Part shown: positions 45,210-54,448 of the stretch, in pieces
Numbering within the stretch: position 1 is the stretch's first letter
Layout: each line of letters starts with the position of its first letter
DNA from: Cohnella algarum
GTDB lineage: Bacteria > Bacillota > Bacilli > Paenibacillales > Paenibacillaceae
Reading direction: 5' to 3'
DNA length: 64,000 nucleotides
Assembly: GCF_016937515.1 (NCBI RefSeq)
Contig: NZ_JAFHKM010000002.1
Coordinates: forward strand, 1,607,001 to 1,671,000
Made by a program: the position numbers and the translations under genes
The notes under the pieces: model-generated
Database searches by the model: none
The model's input: only the letters and a program-made list of their open reading frames with translations
Told to the model about the DNA's origin: nothing

Positions 45210-46452
45210 GAATCGCCCATACCGGCGTCAGCGTCAGCGAATTTTCGCCGAGCTCCGGCCGATAAGCCGGATAGACCGCTTCGACGATGCCGCCGTCCGC
45301 CGCTTCGCGAATCCGCTTCTTGAGCGGGTCTCCCGCCTGCAGCTTGCGCTGCTCCGTCTTCGCGGGCTCCGGGTCGAGCATGATGAGCGACCGCTCGTAC
45401 GAGGAGACGACGCCCTGCTGAATGCTGAGCTGCATGTAGCCGAACCGGAATCCGTCGTGCGAGACGATCGGCAATCCGTTCATGTATTGCTGAAACCATA
45501 CGACGTCCGTTCCGGCGGTCGCCTCCGTGCGCTCGAGCCGATGCGTGCCGTTCCAGCCGCCGTGCTGGTTCACGAACTGCACGGCGCTGGCGATGTTGTC
45601 GGTCAGCTTGTTTTCGCTGTCGGTCGGAGCCACCGGATCGGTGTACGTCAGCCAGCCGCCCTCCTGCTCCACCTTCAGCCCCCGCTTGCCGTCGGTATAA
45701 ATTTCCGTTCCGTCCTGCCGGTCCTGGATGGTCCGGGTCGTGGTCGGATCGAGGAACAGGTTGCGCTGCATCTGTTCCGGCGTAAGCCGGCTGTAGGTCG
45801 CCTGGACGGCCGGGTAGCTCTTTTCCTGCATCGGGACGTAATAGCCGTCCCAATATTCATAGGGCGTCCAATACTCCCCGAAGCCGGTGTACTGCTGAAC
45901 GTCCTGCACGGTCAGATCGGCCCGCAGCGACTCGTACACGCTGACGCCGTCCGCGCTGAAGAAAAACGTGCGAACCTCTTCCCTGTCGTCGCGCGAGAAA
46001 ATCCAGATCCGGGTGACGGAGTCGCCCGAGAACAGAAAGTCGGAATCGACCTTGAACACCCGCTGCACCAGTTCGAACGGAATCGGCCGGCCGAAGCGAA
46101 CCTCGACGCCCCGGTATTCCCTGCGCACCTCGTCCCAGTCGACCGATTGGATCGAGTCGCGCTGAAACCCGGTGAATTCGCGGCTTTGCAGCTTCGTCAG
46201 CACCATATCGTAAAACGTATCCTGCGGGTAAAAAATCGTATGCCGGTCTTCCCCCATGTGCAGGATGAGCTGCTCGGGAAACAGCAGATTTTCCACCTTT
46301 TCCTCCGGTCCGAGCGGCTCCATTTTCACGTAATCCTGTTCGATGCCGACCTGCGTCTCCATGCCGGGCGTGCTGTACATCAGAAAGTAGCTCTGCACGA
46401 GGCTAAGCGCGACAAGCAGCGCCAGCAGCACGGTCTTCGCGCCTTCGATCAT
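45175..46452 (-). CDS. yycH: WalRK accessory regulator YycH
   Basis: A 425-residue protein with an N-terminal membrane helix (VLLALLVALSLVQSYFLMYS) and a large extracellular YycH domain. Together with YycI it modulates WalK. It starts with an ATG that overlaps the walK stop by 4 bp (TGATG), so translation is coupled. The last codons (TTGEVRTIA) fall in a 29-bp tandem duplication. Confidence 0.93.
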   Translation of the reverse strand: MIEGAKTVLLALLVALSLVQSYFLMYSTPGMETQVGIEQDYVKMEPLGPEEKVENLLFPEQLILHMGEDRHTIFYPQDTFYDMVLTKLQSREFTGFQRDSIQSVDWDEVRREYRGVEVRFGRPIPFELVQRVFKVDSDFLFSGDSVTRIWIFSRDDREEVRTFFFSADGVSVYESLRADLTVQDVQQYTGFGEYWTPYEYWDGYYVPMQEKSYPAVQATYSRLTPEQMQRNLFLDPTTTRTIQDRQDGTEIYTDGKRGLKVEQEGGWLTYTDPVAPTDSENKLTDNIASAVQFVNQHGGWNGTHRLERTEATAGTDVVWFQQYMNGLPIVSHDGFRFGYMQLSIQQGVVSSYERSLIMLDPEPAKTEQRKLQAGDPLKKRIREAADGGIVEAVYPAYRPELGENSLTLTPVWAIRLTTGEVRTIA

Positions 46453-48284
46453 GGCCGCTCACTTCCTTCCTGCGCCGCCGGCACGGTGACCGTTACCTTC
46501 GTTCCGACGCCGGCCTCGGATTCCAGATGAATATGGCCTCCGTGGGCGCGGACGATTTCCCGGGCAATGGACAGCCCGAGCCCGGTACCGCCCATGCTGC
46601 GGGAACGGGCCTTGTCTACCCGGTAAAACCGTTCGAAGATGCGCTCGATGTCTTTTTTCGGGATGCCGATGCCCGTATCCTGAACGGCGATTTCCAATTG
46701 CCCGTTCTCGCCCAGCCGCGCCGCCAGAAGCACCCTGCCGCCGTCCAGCGTGTACTTGATCGCATTGGACACCAGGTTGTCGAGCACCTGGTCGATGCCG
46801 TCGCGGTCCAGCCATACTTGCGGCAGGTTCGCTTCGACCTGCACCCCGGCGGTAATCGCCTTCTGCCTGAGCTGCAGCGAAAACCGGTCGACGACGTCTT
46901 CCATGATCTCCTCCACGTCGACCATCTGCCGCCAGAGCTGCGACTGCTTCGAATCGAAGCGCGACAGGTGCAGCAGATCCGTCACAAGCCGGATCATCCG
47001 CTCCGTTTCGCTGCGGATGACGCCCACGAAACGCTCGGCGAGCGGCGGCTCGCTCAGCGCCCCGTCGTTCAGCGCTTCGGCGTAGCTCTTGATCGTCGTG
47101 AGCGGCGTCCTTAGCTCGTGCGACACGTTGGCGACGAATTCCCGGCGGGATTGCTCCAGCTTCTCCGACTCCGTGGCGTCGTGAAGCACCGCGATGGCGC
47201 CGACGACCCCTTTGTCGCGGCGGCGGATCGGCGTCAGCGTCACGCGGAACAGCAGCGCCTCCTCGCCATCCTCCCCCGCCCGCTCGATCAGCAGGGTAAA
47301 CTCCTTGCCCTGCAGCGTCTCCGCGATCGACTCCTTGTCGATGTTCAGGCACTCCGACATCGTCATGCCCTCGATCCGCTCCAGACCGAGCATGCCCCGC
47401 GCCCGGCGGTTGGCCACGATGACGCGGCCGAGCTCGTCGGAAGCGAGCACGCCGTCGCTCATATTCGCCAGGATGGAGGAGAGCTTCTCCTTCTCCTCCT
47501 CGTTGAGCGACAGCGCTTCGCTGAGCCGGTCGGTCATTTCGTTGAACGCCGTGCTGAGCTGGCCCAGCTCGTCGTTGCCGAACACCGGCACCCGCTCGTC
47601 GAAGTTGCCCTCCGCCACCGCGGACGCCTGCCGCGTCAGCGCCTTGATCGGCTGGGTGATCGTGCCGGCCAGCAAAATCCCCAAAATCGCGGTCAATCCG
47701 AGCGCGAGCAGCATGCCCGTCACGAAAATCCGGTTCACCCGGTCGATCGTGTCGTACATCTCCTTCATCGAGGCGACGATGTACACCGCGCCGACGATTT
47801 TGCCGTTGCTGATGACGGGCTTCGCGATGACCTTTTTGCGGACGTTGTCCTCGTCGATGATCTCCTCGGAGTTGTCGCTGATCCCTTGCAGCGCACGGCT
47901 GACGAGCAGCGACGTGTTCTTGCGCCCGACATACGACTGGTGCGACTGCATCGACGTCGCGAGCACGCGGCCGCTGGCATCCAGCACCTGGGTTTCCGCC
48001 CCGTTGATGTTGAACAGGTTGCTGACCAGCTGGTTCAGCTCGGCGCTCGTTTCCTCCGCCGGATTGCCGGTATCGCCCTGACGCTCCACGAGCGCGCCTT
48101 CCGCCAGCACGGTCAGCAGCCGCGCCTGCGAATTGATGCCGTTCGTGAACGACTCGATGAGCGAGCTTTTCATCGTGCTTATAAAATAAACCCCGATCAG
48201 CTGCACCGCGATCAGGATCAGAAGCAGTACCATAATGATGAACTTCACCTGAATGGTACGGAAAGGGCGGAACAGATTCATCAT
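46449..48284 (-). CDS. walK: Cell-wall sensor histidine kinase WalK
   Basis: The essential membrane sensor that controls peptidoglycan hydrolase genes through WalR. The 611-residue product has two membrane helices ([20 protein letters not shown] and [18 protein letters not shown]), an extracellular PAS-like sensor (about 35-180), HAMP, a cytoplasmic PAS ([21 protein letters not shown]), HisKA with [15 protein letters not shown] (His site), and HATPase motifs [23 protein letters not shown] and GTGLGLSI. The ATG at 48284 overlaps the walR stop as ATGATGA, so the genes are coupled. Confidence 0.96.
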   Translation of the reverse strand: MMNLFRPFRTIQVKFIIMVLLLILIAVQLIGVYFISTMKSSLIESFTNGINSQARLLTVLAEGALVERQGDTGNPAEETSAELNQLVSNLFNINGAETQVLDASGRVLATSMQSHQSYVGRKNTSLLVSRALQGISDNSEEIIDEDNVRKKVIAKPVISNGKIVGAVYIVASMKEMYDTIDRVNRIFVTGMLLALGLTAILGILLAGTITQPIKALTRQASAVAEGNFDERVPVFGNDELGQLSTAFNEMTDRLSEALSLNEEEKEKLSSILANMSDGVLASDELGRVIVANRRARGMLGLERIEGMTMSECLNIDKESIAETLQGKEFTLLIERAGEDGEEALLFRVTLTPIRRRDKGVVGAIAVLHDATESEKLEQSRREFVANVSHELRTPLTTIKSYAEALNDGALSEPPLAERFVGVIRSETERMIRLVTDLLHLSRFDSKQSQLWRQMVDVEEIMEDVVDRFSLQLRQKAITAGVQVEANLPQVWLDRDGIDQVLDNLVSNAIKYTLDGGRVLLAARLGENGQLEIAVQDTGIGIPKKDIERIFERFYRVDKARSRSMGGTGLGLSIAREIVRAHGGHIHLESEAGVGTKVTVTVPAAQEGSERP

Positions 48285-49018
48285 CCGTAACCGCCCGTCA
48301 TTTTCGGATTGCGCATTAAGTAGCCCAGGCCGCGCCGGGTCAAAATGATTTCCGGCCGTCCCGGATCGTCCTCGATCTTCTCGCGCAGCCGCCGGATCGT
48401 CACATCGACCGTGCGGACGTCGCCGAAATATTCGAAGCCCCATACCGCCTGCAGCAAATGCTCGCGGGTCATCACCTTGCCGCTGTTGCGGGCAAGATAA
48501 TGCACGAGCTCGAACTCCCGATGCGTCAGATCGAGCGGCTGCCCGTTCTTGTACACGACGTACATATCCGTGTCGATGAACAGGTTGAACAGCTTGAGTC
48601 CCTGCCGCTCGTTCTCCGCCGCCGCCTCCCCTTCCGGGCGCGCCGGCCCTTCCTTGCGCTGGCGGCGCAGATGCGCCTTCACCCGCGCGAGCAGCTCCCT
48701 CGTCCCGAAGGGCTTGGTCACGTAATCGTCGGCGCCGAGCTCCAGCCCGAGCACCTTGTCGATTTCCGTGTCCTTGGCCGTCAGCATGATGATCGGAACG
48801 GACAGCTTGCTGCGCACCTCGCGGCACACGTCCATGCCGTCCTTCACCGGCAGCATGAGGTCGAGCAAGATCAAATCGGGCCCGGTCTCGAACGCGAGAC
48901 GAACGGCCTCCTCGCCGTCGAACGCGCAGACGACCTCATAGCCCTCTTTTTCCAGGTTGAATTTCAAAATATCCGCAATCGGCCGCTCGTCGTCGACCAC
49001 CAGTATTTTACCCGGCAT
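48281..49018 (-). CDS. walR: Response regulator WalR
   Basis: The OmpR-type partner of WalK, 245 residues: receiver with VVDDERPI, phospho-Asp in [15 protein letters not shown], Lys in VTKPFG; winged-helix domain with [29 protein letters not shown] and LTRRGLGYL. The ATG at 49018 follows GAGGAGGCG nine bases upstream; the open frame extends to 49054 but lacks conservation. First gene of the operon; a promoter-like TTGGGA-18-TAATAT lies upstream on the reverse strand near 49070-49100 (weak evidence). Confidence 0.96.
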   Translation of the reverse strand: MPGKILVVDDERPIADILKFNLEKEGYEVVCAFDGEEAVRLAFETGPDLILLDLMLPVKDGMDVCREVRSKLSVPIIMLTAKDTEIDKVLGLELGADDYVTKPFGTRELLARVKAHLRRQRKEGPARPEGEAAAENERQGLKLFNLFIDTDMYVVYKNGQPLDLTHREFELVHYLARNSGKVMTREHLLQAVWGFEYFGDVRTVDVTIRRLREKIEDDPGRPEIILTRRGLGYLMRNPKMTGGYG

Positions 49019-49342
49019 ATACGTTAACGCCTCCTCGTCTCCCGGAAGCTGCATTGTCCCTTCTATATTACCATACCTGGGCGCTCTCTCCCAACGAATC
49101 GCCGGCGCCAGCGATTGGAAATGATTCGGAGCCGTCGGCCATCGCGGGTCGGCTCCGTTACGGTCGTTCTGCTTCGGGCGTCTTCTTGCGATCGCGCCGC
49201 TTCTCTCATCTTAAAAACGGATCAACTGCTTCTCGTGAACATGGGCCTGTTCGCGATTATACGCGATTATTAGAGAGGTTGCAGCATGGCGGGATTTGAC
49301 GGACTCCTAGGCAGACGGGCCCGAGTTTGGGCAGAGCTTCAG

Positions 49343-49525
49343 TGGATTTTGTCCAACCGAAATCGGCTTTTTCGCGCAATCCGTTAGCTTCAGTGGATTT
49401 TGTCCAATCTGGCGAGGCCTTTTCGGAGATTCGTCTCTCATTCCCGGTTTCTCGTTGTATAAAATCCACTATAGACGGAGGGTTTCACCGTTTTCCCTTC
49501 TGTAGATTGGATAAAATCCAACGAA
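49343..49525. repeat. Palindrome array, four units (TTGGA family), second copy
   Basis: GTGGATTTTGTCC at about 49343 and 49395, and the inverse forms TTGTATAAAATCC and TTGGATAAAATCCAA near 49459 and 49509. Spacing is about 52, 64 and 50 bp, with two units in each orientation as at 32757-32940. Flanking text also matches (CGGCTTTTTCGCG). It sits upstream of walR. No gene is supported between 49055 and 49717. Confidence 0.8.
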
Positions 49526-49717
49526 GGCTCCCTCCGCCCGGGCCCGTCCCCGTTTCCGCTGTCCGCAAGCCGTGCCGCTCGCAGCCCCGGCGCGCAAAGG
49601 TGAGCTTCGCAGGGCATGACGAGCAAAGGCGGAACTTCATGGCGCCTGGCGCGCGGAGGCCGCGGCTGCGCAATGACCAAATCACGCTCGCGCCCATATG
49701 CGGCGCAAACGCGAAGC

Positions 49718-49759
49718 AAAAAACCGTCCCCCTGAATCGGCAGTCGCCGAGGAGGACGG
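49718..49759 (-). terminator. Terminator after the amidase gene
   Basis: On the reverse strand CCGTCC...CCTCGGC pairs with GCCG...GGGGGACGG, then T6. A related 40-bp hairpin unit is repeated at 49779 and partly at 49819, so this is the last of about two and a half copies. Confidence 0.7.
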
Positions 49760-49868
49760 CTATCCCTCTTCCCCGGTTCGGCATTTGCCGAGGGGGACGT
49801 CTATCCTTTTCCCCGAACCGGCACCTGACGGCCAGGGAAAGCTTTTTTTCTACCCTCTATCCTTCCCC

Positions 49869-51443
49869 TTAAGGCTTGACGACCAGCGTCGGCGCAACGC
49901 GATATTGCGTGGCCCGCTCGTAGTCGAATGCCATGCCGAGCAGGTCGGCTTCGCTCCACAGCTTGCCGAGAAACGCGAGGGAGAACGGGGCGCCGCTGTC
50001 GTAGTAACCTGCCGGCACCGTGATCAAAGGAACGCCTAGAATGTTGATTTCCGGAACGGTCGTGTCGTAAATCCGTTCCTCTCCGTCCAGCAGCGGCGTC
50101 TCCTCGTACATTTGCGGGAAAACGAGCGCGTCCAGATCGTTGTTGTCCATGACGTCGTTGAAAATGCGAAGCAGCTTCGTGCGGGCCGCCGCATACGTCG
50201 ACAGGTCCGGAATTTCGTCCGGATTTTCCAGAGCTTCCTTATATCTCTCGAACAGCGAGGGCGTTTCGCCCGTTTTTGCGATCAGCTCCGTTACCGATTG
50301 AATCGGCGAGTCCGGGCCGAGGCGCTCCAAATATTGTTCCATGTCGTATATCAGCGATTCGAGACCGAGCGATCCGACCTCTTTCGCGTATGCGGCGAAC
50401 TCCGAACCGGCAAAAGGATCGGTGACGACGACCGCGCCCTGGCTTTCCAATTCCTTGACGGCGCGATCGTACAGCGCCTGCGTCTCCTTCGACATTTCCT
50501 GGTCGAGCCAGCCCGGCCCGTAAAGGCCGATCCGCTTGTTCTTCAGCGCCAGCGTGCTGAGCTTGGACGTATAGCCGTTGCGGGGAATGTTGCCAATCGA
50601 GGCGACCGTCTTCGGATCTTCCGCCGAATAGCCCGCAATGACGTCAAGCATGAGCGCGGCGTCCCGCACCGTTCGCGCATGCGGCCCGATGACGTCTCTC
50701 GTGCTTCCGCCCAGCGGCACGACGCCCGCGTTCGGAACGAGGCCGAACGTCGGCTTAATGCCGACGAGCGCCTGCGCCGCCGCCGGATTTTGAATCGAGC
50801 CGCCGGTTTCCTCCGCGATGCCCAGCACCGCGAAATTCCCCGAGACGGCCATCGCGGTTCCGGAGCTGCTCGCCCCGGGAACGAGCTTGCGGTCGACGGC
50901 GTTGTACGTGTCGCCCGCCCAGCTCGTGCTCGCGCGAGTACCGTCGGCGCTGAACGCCGGAATGTTCGTTTTGCCGAGAATGATCGCCCCGGCCGCCTTC
51001 AGCCTGGCGACGACGGGCGCGTCTTTTTCGGGGATGATTTCGATTCCTCCCGACTCCTTGCTGAGCGGCGCCCATCCGAACGTCGAAGGGAAGCCGGCGA
51101 CGTCGACCGCTTCCTTAATGACGATCGGCACGCCCGCCAGCGGCCCCAGCTCCTCGCCGGCCGCCCGGCGCCGGTCGATTTCGCGCGCTTCCGCCAAAGC
51201 CTCCGGATTCATCATCGTAAAAGCGTTATAGTTCGGTTCATAGATTTCGATGCGATCGAGGTACGACTGTACGACTTCCTCCGCCGTATATGCCCCTTCT
51301 TCGTACCCTTGCTGCAAATCTTTTACCGTTATTTCTTCATAGGAAAAGCTTTCGGCCGCAGATACGGTCAGGCCGCTCATCAAAAGACCCGTCAATAGCG
51401 ACATGAAAACAACACGCTTGAAAAAAAGACTTCGCAAATTCAC
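49869..51443 (-). CDS. Exported amidase-signature hydrolase
   Basis: An amidase of the GatA-like signature family, 524 residues, with an N-terminal signal peptide (FFKRVVFMSLLTGLLMSGLT, cleavage near VSAAES). The Ser-cisSer-Lys triad is visible: Lys in GVPIVIKEAVDVAG, then GASSSGTAMAVSG (cis-Ser) and ETGGSIQNPA (nucleophile). Such enzymes hydrolyse amides; the substrate is unknown. The GTG at 51443 is chosen: GGGAGG lies eight bases before it and the signal peptide then starts the protein. An upstream ATG at 51569 has a stronger but too close AAAGGAGG and would hide the signal. The neighbouring M23 peptidase is a coincidence or a wall-related context. Confidence 0.88.
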   Translation of the reverse strand: MNLRSLFFKRVVFMSLLTGLLMSGLTVSAAESFSYEEITVKDLQQGYEEGAYTAEEVVQSYLDRIEIYEPNYNAFTMMNPEALAEAREIDRRRAAGEELGPLAGVPIVIKEAVDVAGFPSTFGWAPLSKESGGIEIIPEKDAPVVARLKAAGAIILGKTNIPAFSADGTRASTSWAGDTYNAVDRKLVPGASSSGTAMAVSGNFAVLGIAEETGGSIQNPAAAQALVGIKPTFGLVPNAGVVPLGGSTRDVIGPHARTVRDAALMLDVIAGYSAEDPKTVASIGNIPRNGYTSKLSTLALKNKRIGLYGPGWLDQEMSKETQALYDRAVKELESQGAVVVTDPFAGSEFAAYAKEVGSLGLESLIYDMEQYLERLGPDSPIQSVTELIAKTGETPSLFERYKEALENPDEIPDLSTYAAARTKLLRIFNDVMDNNDLDALVFPQMYEETPLLDGEERIYDTTVPEINILGVPLITVPAGYYDSGAPFSLAFLGKLWSEADLLGMAFDYERATQYRVAPTLVVKP

Positions 51444-51620
51444 TTGGTCGTCCTCCCAAAGAGTAGTTTCATCGTCCGCTTCGTTCTTGTTGTCGGCATG
51501 CGTTTTCCGTTCCCGATCCACGGCATTTACGTTAACATACATAACACTGCTTTTCGTTATAAATCGCATATCCTCCTTTATAAAATAGGAATTATATCCA
51601 TATTTTGCAGATACACTTGC

Positions 51621-51650
51621 ATGGTACGCCCTATACATGTCAGATGTCAA
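51621..51650 (-). promoter_or_regulatory. Promoter of the amidase gene
   Basis: On the reverse strand TTGACA (51645-51650), an 18-bp spacer and TACCAT (51621-51626), in the AT-rich stretch 51444-51778. Confidence 0.6.
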
Positions 51651-51778
51651 TCTATTTTTCTCTTTCTTCCGACCATATTGTCAAATTACTTAACATTTCC
51701 TAGGGTGAATTTCGACAAGGGGGTACCTAGCCCCGGCGGGTCGTCCGACCGAAGTTCGGGGAGGCCGTTTTATTCGAC

Positions 51779-51824
51779 AAAAAAACCGACCCGCCCGGCA
51801 TCGAAAGGCGCCAAACGGATCGGT
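51779..51824 (-). terminator. Terminator after the M23 endopeptidase gene
   Basis: On the reverse strand ACCGATCCG pairs with CGGGTCGGT around a GC-rich loop, followed by T7. Confidence 0.75.
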
Positions 51825-51853
51825 CTTCTCTCTGTATCTGTTTATCTTTTCTA

Positions 51854-53377
51854 TTATAAATAACTCGTAGGATTGCGAATGACGCCGTTCAAATGAATTT
51901 CGAAATGCAGATGAGTGCCGGTGGAGCGTCCTGTATTTCCCATGACGCCGATGGAATCGCCTTTCGAGACGACCTGGCCTTCCTTGACGCTGAAGCTTTT
52001 CAGGTGGCCGTAAAGCGTTTTGAAGCCGTTGTTGTGATTGATGATGATCGTGTTGCCGTAGCCGCTCTTCGTGCCGACGAATTCGATCGTGCCGTTGTCG
52101 GCGGCCATGATCGTCTTGCTGCCGGTCAGGTCGATGCCTTTGTGCGTGCGGCCCCAGCGCTTGCCGTAATAGCTTGAAATTTTCGCGTTCGATACCGGCC
52201 AGGCGAACGTTCCGGTGCCTTCGCTCGGAATGACTTTCGTTCCTTTTAAAATGACGGTCGAAACGGCGGGCACCAGCACTTCGCTGGACACCAACTCTTC
52301 TTCGATAGCCACTCCGTTCTGCTTGACCAATTTGTAGGTGACTTTCCGCTTGCCGTTCGTGCCTTCCCGCACCGTCTTCGATTGGCCGAGCTTCAGCTCG
52401 TCCGTCTTGCGGATTTCGACCGGCGGATCGATCACTTCGATTTCCGTCACCTGTTCTTGCGTTTGGACGTTCAGCACCGGTTGAATTTGGGTAAGGTTAA
52501 GTACGTCCCCGACATCGATTCGATCGTCTTCGATCCAGGTGTTGTTGGCGTAAATGAGAGATTCCGAAACGCCCTGCTTCTGCGCGATGCAGCCGATGCA
52601 ATCTCCCTCCTGAACGGTGTAGGTAACCGTTTCGGGATTGCCGGTCGTCAGCAGCTGGTAAAGCTCTTCGGGATCGTCGATGTCGGCCTTATACAGATCG
52701 ACCGGGATCGTGTTCACTTGCTCCAAAAATTGAATCGACTCGACGATGCGCTCTTCTCCGGGCGTCGCATTCGCCGAAGCGGCGGTATCCGCAGCGGCGG
52801 TCGCGCCGGCGCTGTAAGAAAGCGCCTGAACGTTCGATTTGACCTGGGCCGAGGCGGGAACGAACTTTTCCTTGACTCGCGCCAGAATGGCGTCCGCCGT
52901 GGCCTTGTCCTTGACGATGCCGACCTCTTTGCCGTTGATCATCAGCTTGACGCCCGTAGGATGCGTCTTCAGGCCCGCAGCCACGAGCTCGAGCGTCGAC
53001 TCGTCGTCGGGCGTTTTCTTGTAGGCGGTTTCAGGCTCGAAACTCACCTGGTCATCGTACAGCTTGTAGACGACGTCGCCTTCGGCGGCGGCGAGCTCCT
53101 TCGCCTTTTCGTCGAGTAAATCCTGAACCAGCTTCGTATCGCTTATATCTCCGATCGGCTCTCCGTTTAATAGAACTTGATAATAGGAGACCGAGTTCGC
53201 CTTCACATATTGGATCGAGCCGACGAAAACGCCCGAAACCGCGATAAGCGCGGCCGCCGTGGCGAGAATCGGTTTCTTGTAATGTTGCCAAAAACTTGCG
53301 GACTCGAGATCCCGGATGCGTTGTCTAATGGAAGACCGCACGTTCCGGATCGGGCCCGCTTTCTTAAAAACGGCCAT
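51854..53377 (-). CDS. M23 peptidoglycan endopeptidase with G5 and LysM domains
   Basis: A 507-residue exported wall hydrolase: cytoplasmic N-terminus, one membrane helix (KPILATAAALIAVSGVFVGS), repeat region resembling a peptidoglycan-binding part (~60-220), LysM (TYTVQEGDCIGCIAQKQGVSESLIYANN), a G5 domain (EIEVIDPPVEIRKTDELKLG...VTYKLVKQNG), and the C-terminal M23 domain with zinc ligands in RTHKGIDLTG and HLHFEIHLNG. It probably cleaves peptide cross-links. Start ATG 53377. Such proteins lie close to walRK in Paenibacillus and are candidate WalR targets; no WalR site was looked for in detail. Confidence 0.93.
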   Translation of the reverse strand: MAVFKKAGPIRNVRSSIRQRIRDLESASFWQHYKKPILATAAALIAVSGVFVGSIQYVKANSVSYYQVLLNGEPIGDISDTKLVQDLLDEKAKELAAAEGDVVYKLYDDQVSFEPETAYKKTPDDESTLELVAAGLKTHPTGVKLMINGKEVGIVKDKATADAILARVKEKFVPASAQVKSNVQALSYSAGATAAADTAASANATPGEERIVESIQFLEQVNTIPVDLYKADIDDPEELYQLLTTGNPETVTYTVQEGDCIGCIAQKQGVSESLIYANNTWIEDDRIDVGDVLNLTQIQPVLNVQTQEQVTEIEVIDPPVEIRKTDELKLGQSKTVREGTNGKRKVTYKLVKQNGVAIEEELVSSEVLVPAVSTVILKGTKVIPSEGTGTFAWPVSNAKISSYYGKRWGRTHKGIDLTGSKTIMAADNGTIEFVGTKSGYGNTIIINHNNGFKTLYGHLKSFSVKEGQVVSKGDSIGVMGNTGRSTGTHLHFEIHLNGVIRNPTSYL

Positions 53378-53509
53378 GATTTTCTCCTTTTCGCTTCCAT
53401 TCGGTAAACTTTTCCGTTTCTTTTGTCGCAGCCTGTCTATTACTTTAGCATACCTTTAACAAACCCATCAATGAATATAGCAAAGCGTGAGAGAATTCTA
53501 ATAATAGCC

Positions 53510-53539
53510 AAAAAGACCTCCGAATCTCGTTCGAAGGTC
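53510..53539 (-). terminator. Terminator after the low-complexity membrane protein gene
   Basis: On the reverse strand GACCTTCGAA pairs with TTCGGAGGTC around a 5-nt loop, followed by T5. Confidence 0.8.
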
Positions 53540-53567
53540 CCGAAACGTTTTATAAAAGGGTCCTGAC

Positions 53568-54356
53568 TTACGGTTGATCCTCTGGCGGCGATTCGCCAAG
53601 AAGCTCCATCATTCGCGCAAATTCATCGTCGTCCAGCACGCCGCGCAGCATCCGCTCCAATTCCGCCAATTCCTCCGCCGATACGCCCTCCGACAAATAG
53701 CCGCTCATTTGCCGGAGCTGGGCCGAATCGAGCTTCGACACGACGAGCGAGAACAGCTCTTGCCGCTCGCCGTCGGACAAGCCTTGAATCGCGCCGATCG
53801 CTTCGTCTTCGCCGATGACCGGCACCGTGTCCGGTTCGGCCGCCCCGTCTTCGCCGTCGAGGCCGCCGCTTGCGGGCGCGTCGTCCGCTCCTGCCTCCGG
53901 CGGTTGTCCGGGTCCGCCGGTTCCATCGGCTTCATTCGCTCCATCCGTTCCATCGGTTCCATCCGTTCCATCCGTTCCGCCCGCGCCCGCAAGGCCGCTT
54001 TCCTCCGCGCCCGGCTCCGGCGGTTCCGCCTCGCTCCCCCCGCCGATTCCGTTCTCCGGGCCGGGATCCGCGCCCGTCTCGCCGCGCTCCGAGCCGGTTG
54101 CCGCCTTCTCGCCCGGCGCGGGTCCCGGCTCGGGAGATTCCGCCTCGGCGTCCGCGGCCGCGGGTTCCTCGGCTCCCCACAGCTGCCCCCATACGCCCGA
54201 CAACGCGAACGGCTGCACCTCGAGCGGGATGTTCATTTGCTTCAGCAGCGTTTCCACGTAGCTGTTCACAATGTACCCCGTCGTCCAGATGCACAGAAAA
54301 CTGAGCAGCAGCGCGCTTGCGATCAGGCGGCCGAGCCAGCCTATCCATTTGAACAT
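53568..54356 (-). CDS. Membrane-anchored acidic low-complexity protein
   Basis: Not recognised as a known enzyme. A 262-residue product with one N-terminal membrane helix (LIASALLLSFLCIWTTGYIV), then a long acidic Gly/Ala/Glu/Pro-rich region (~65-175) that includes a Gly-Thr-Asp triplet repeat (GTDGTDGTDG), and a C-terminal helical region (QGLSDGERQELFSLVVSKL...SAEELAELERMLRG). ATG 54356 starts the frame. It stands alone between the M23 gene and the ABC permease gene. The triplet repeat makes slippage likely. Confidence 0.7.
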   Translation of the reverse strand: MFKWIGWLGRLIASALLLSFLCIWTTGYIVNSYVETLLKQMNIPLEVQPFALSGVWGQLWGAEEPAAADAEAESPEPGPAPGEKAATGSERGETGADPGPENGIGGGSEAEPPEPGAEESGLAGAGGTDGTDGTDGTDGANEADGTGGPGQPPEAGADDAPASGGLDGEDGAAEPDTVPVIGEDEAIGAIQGLSDGERQELFSLVVSKLDSAQLRQMSGYLSEGVSAEELAELERMLRGVLDDDEFARMMELLGESPPEDQP

Positions 54357-54448
54357 CCTTCTTGCCCTCCTGCCAAACTATGATCATAGTTTTCAGTATG
54401 GGCAAACCGGGCTTCTCGCATTCTTTTTTTCCGGAAAATGCCTTTCTT

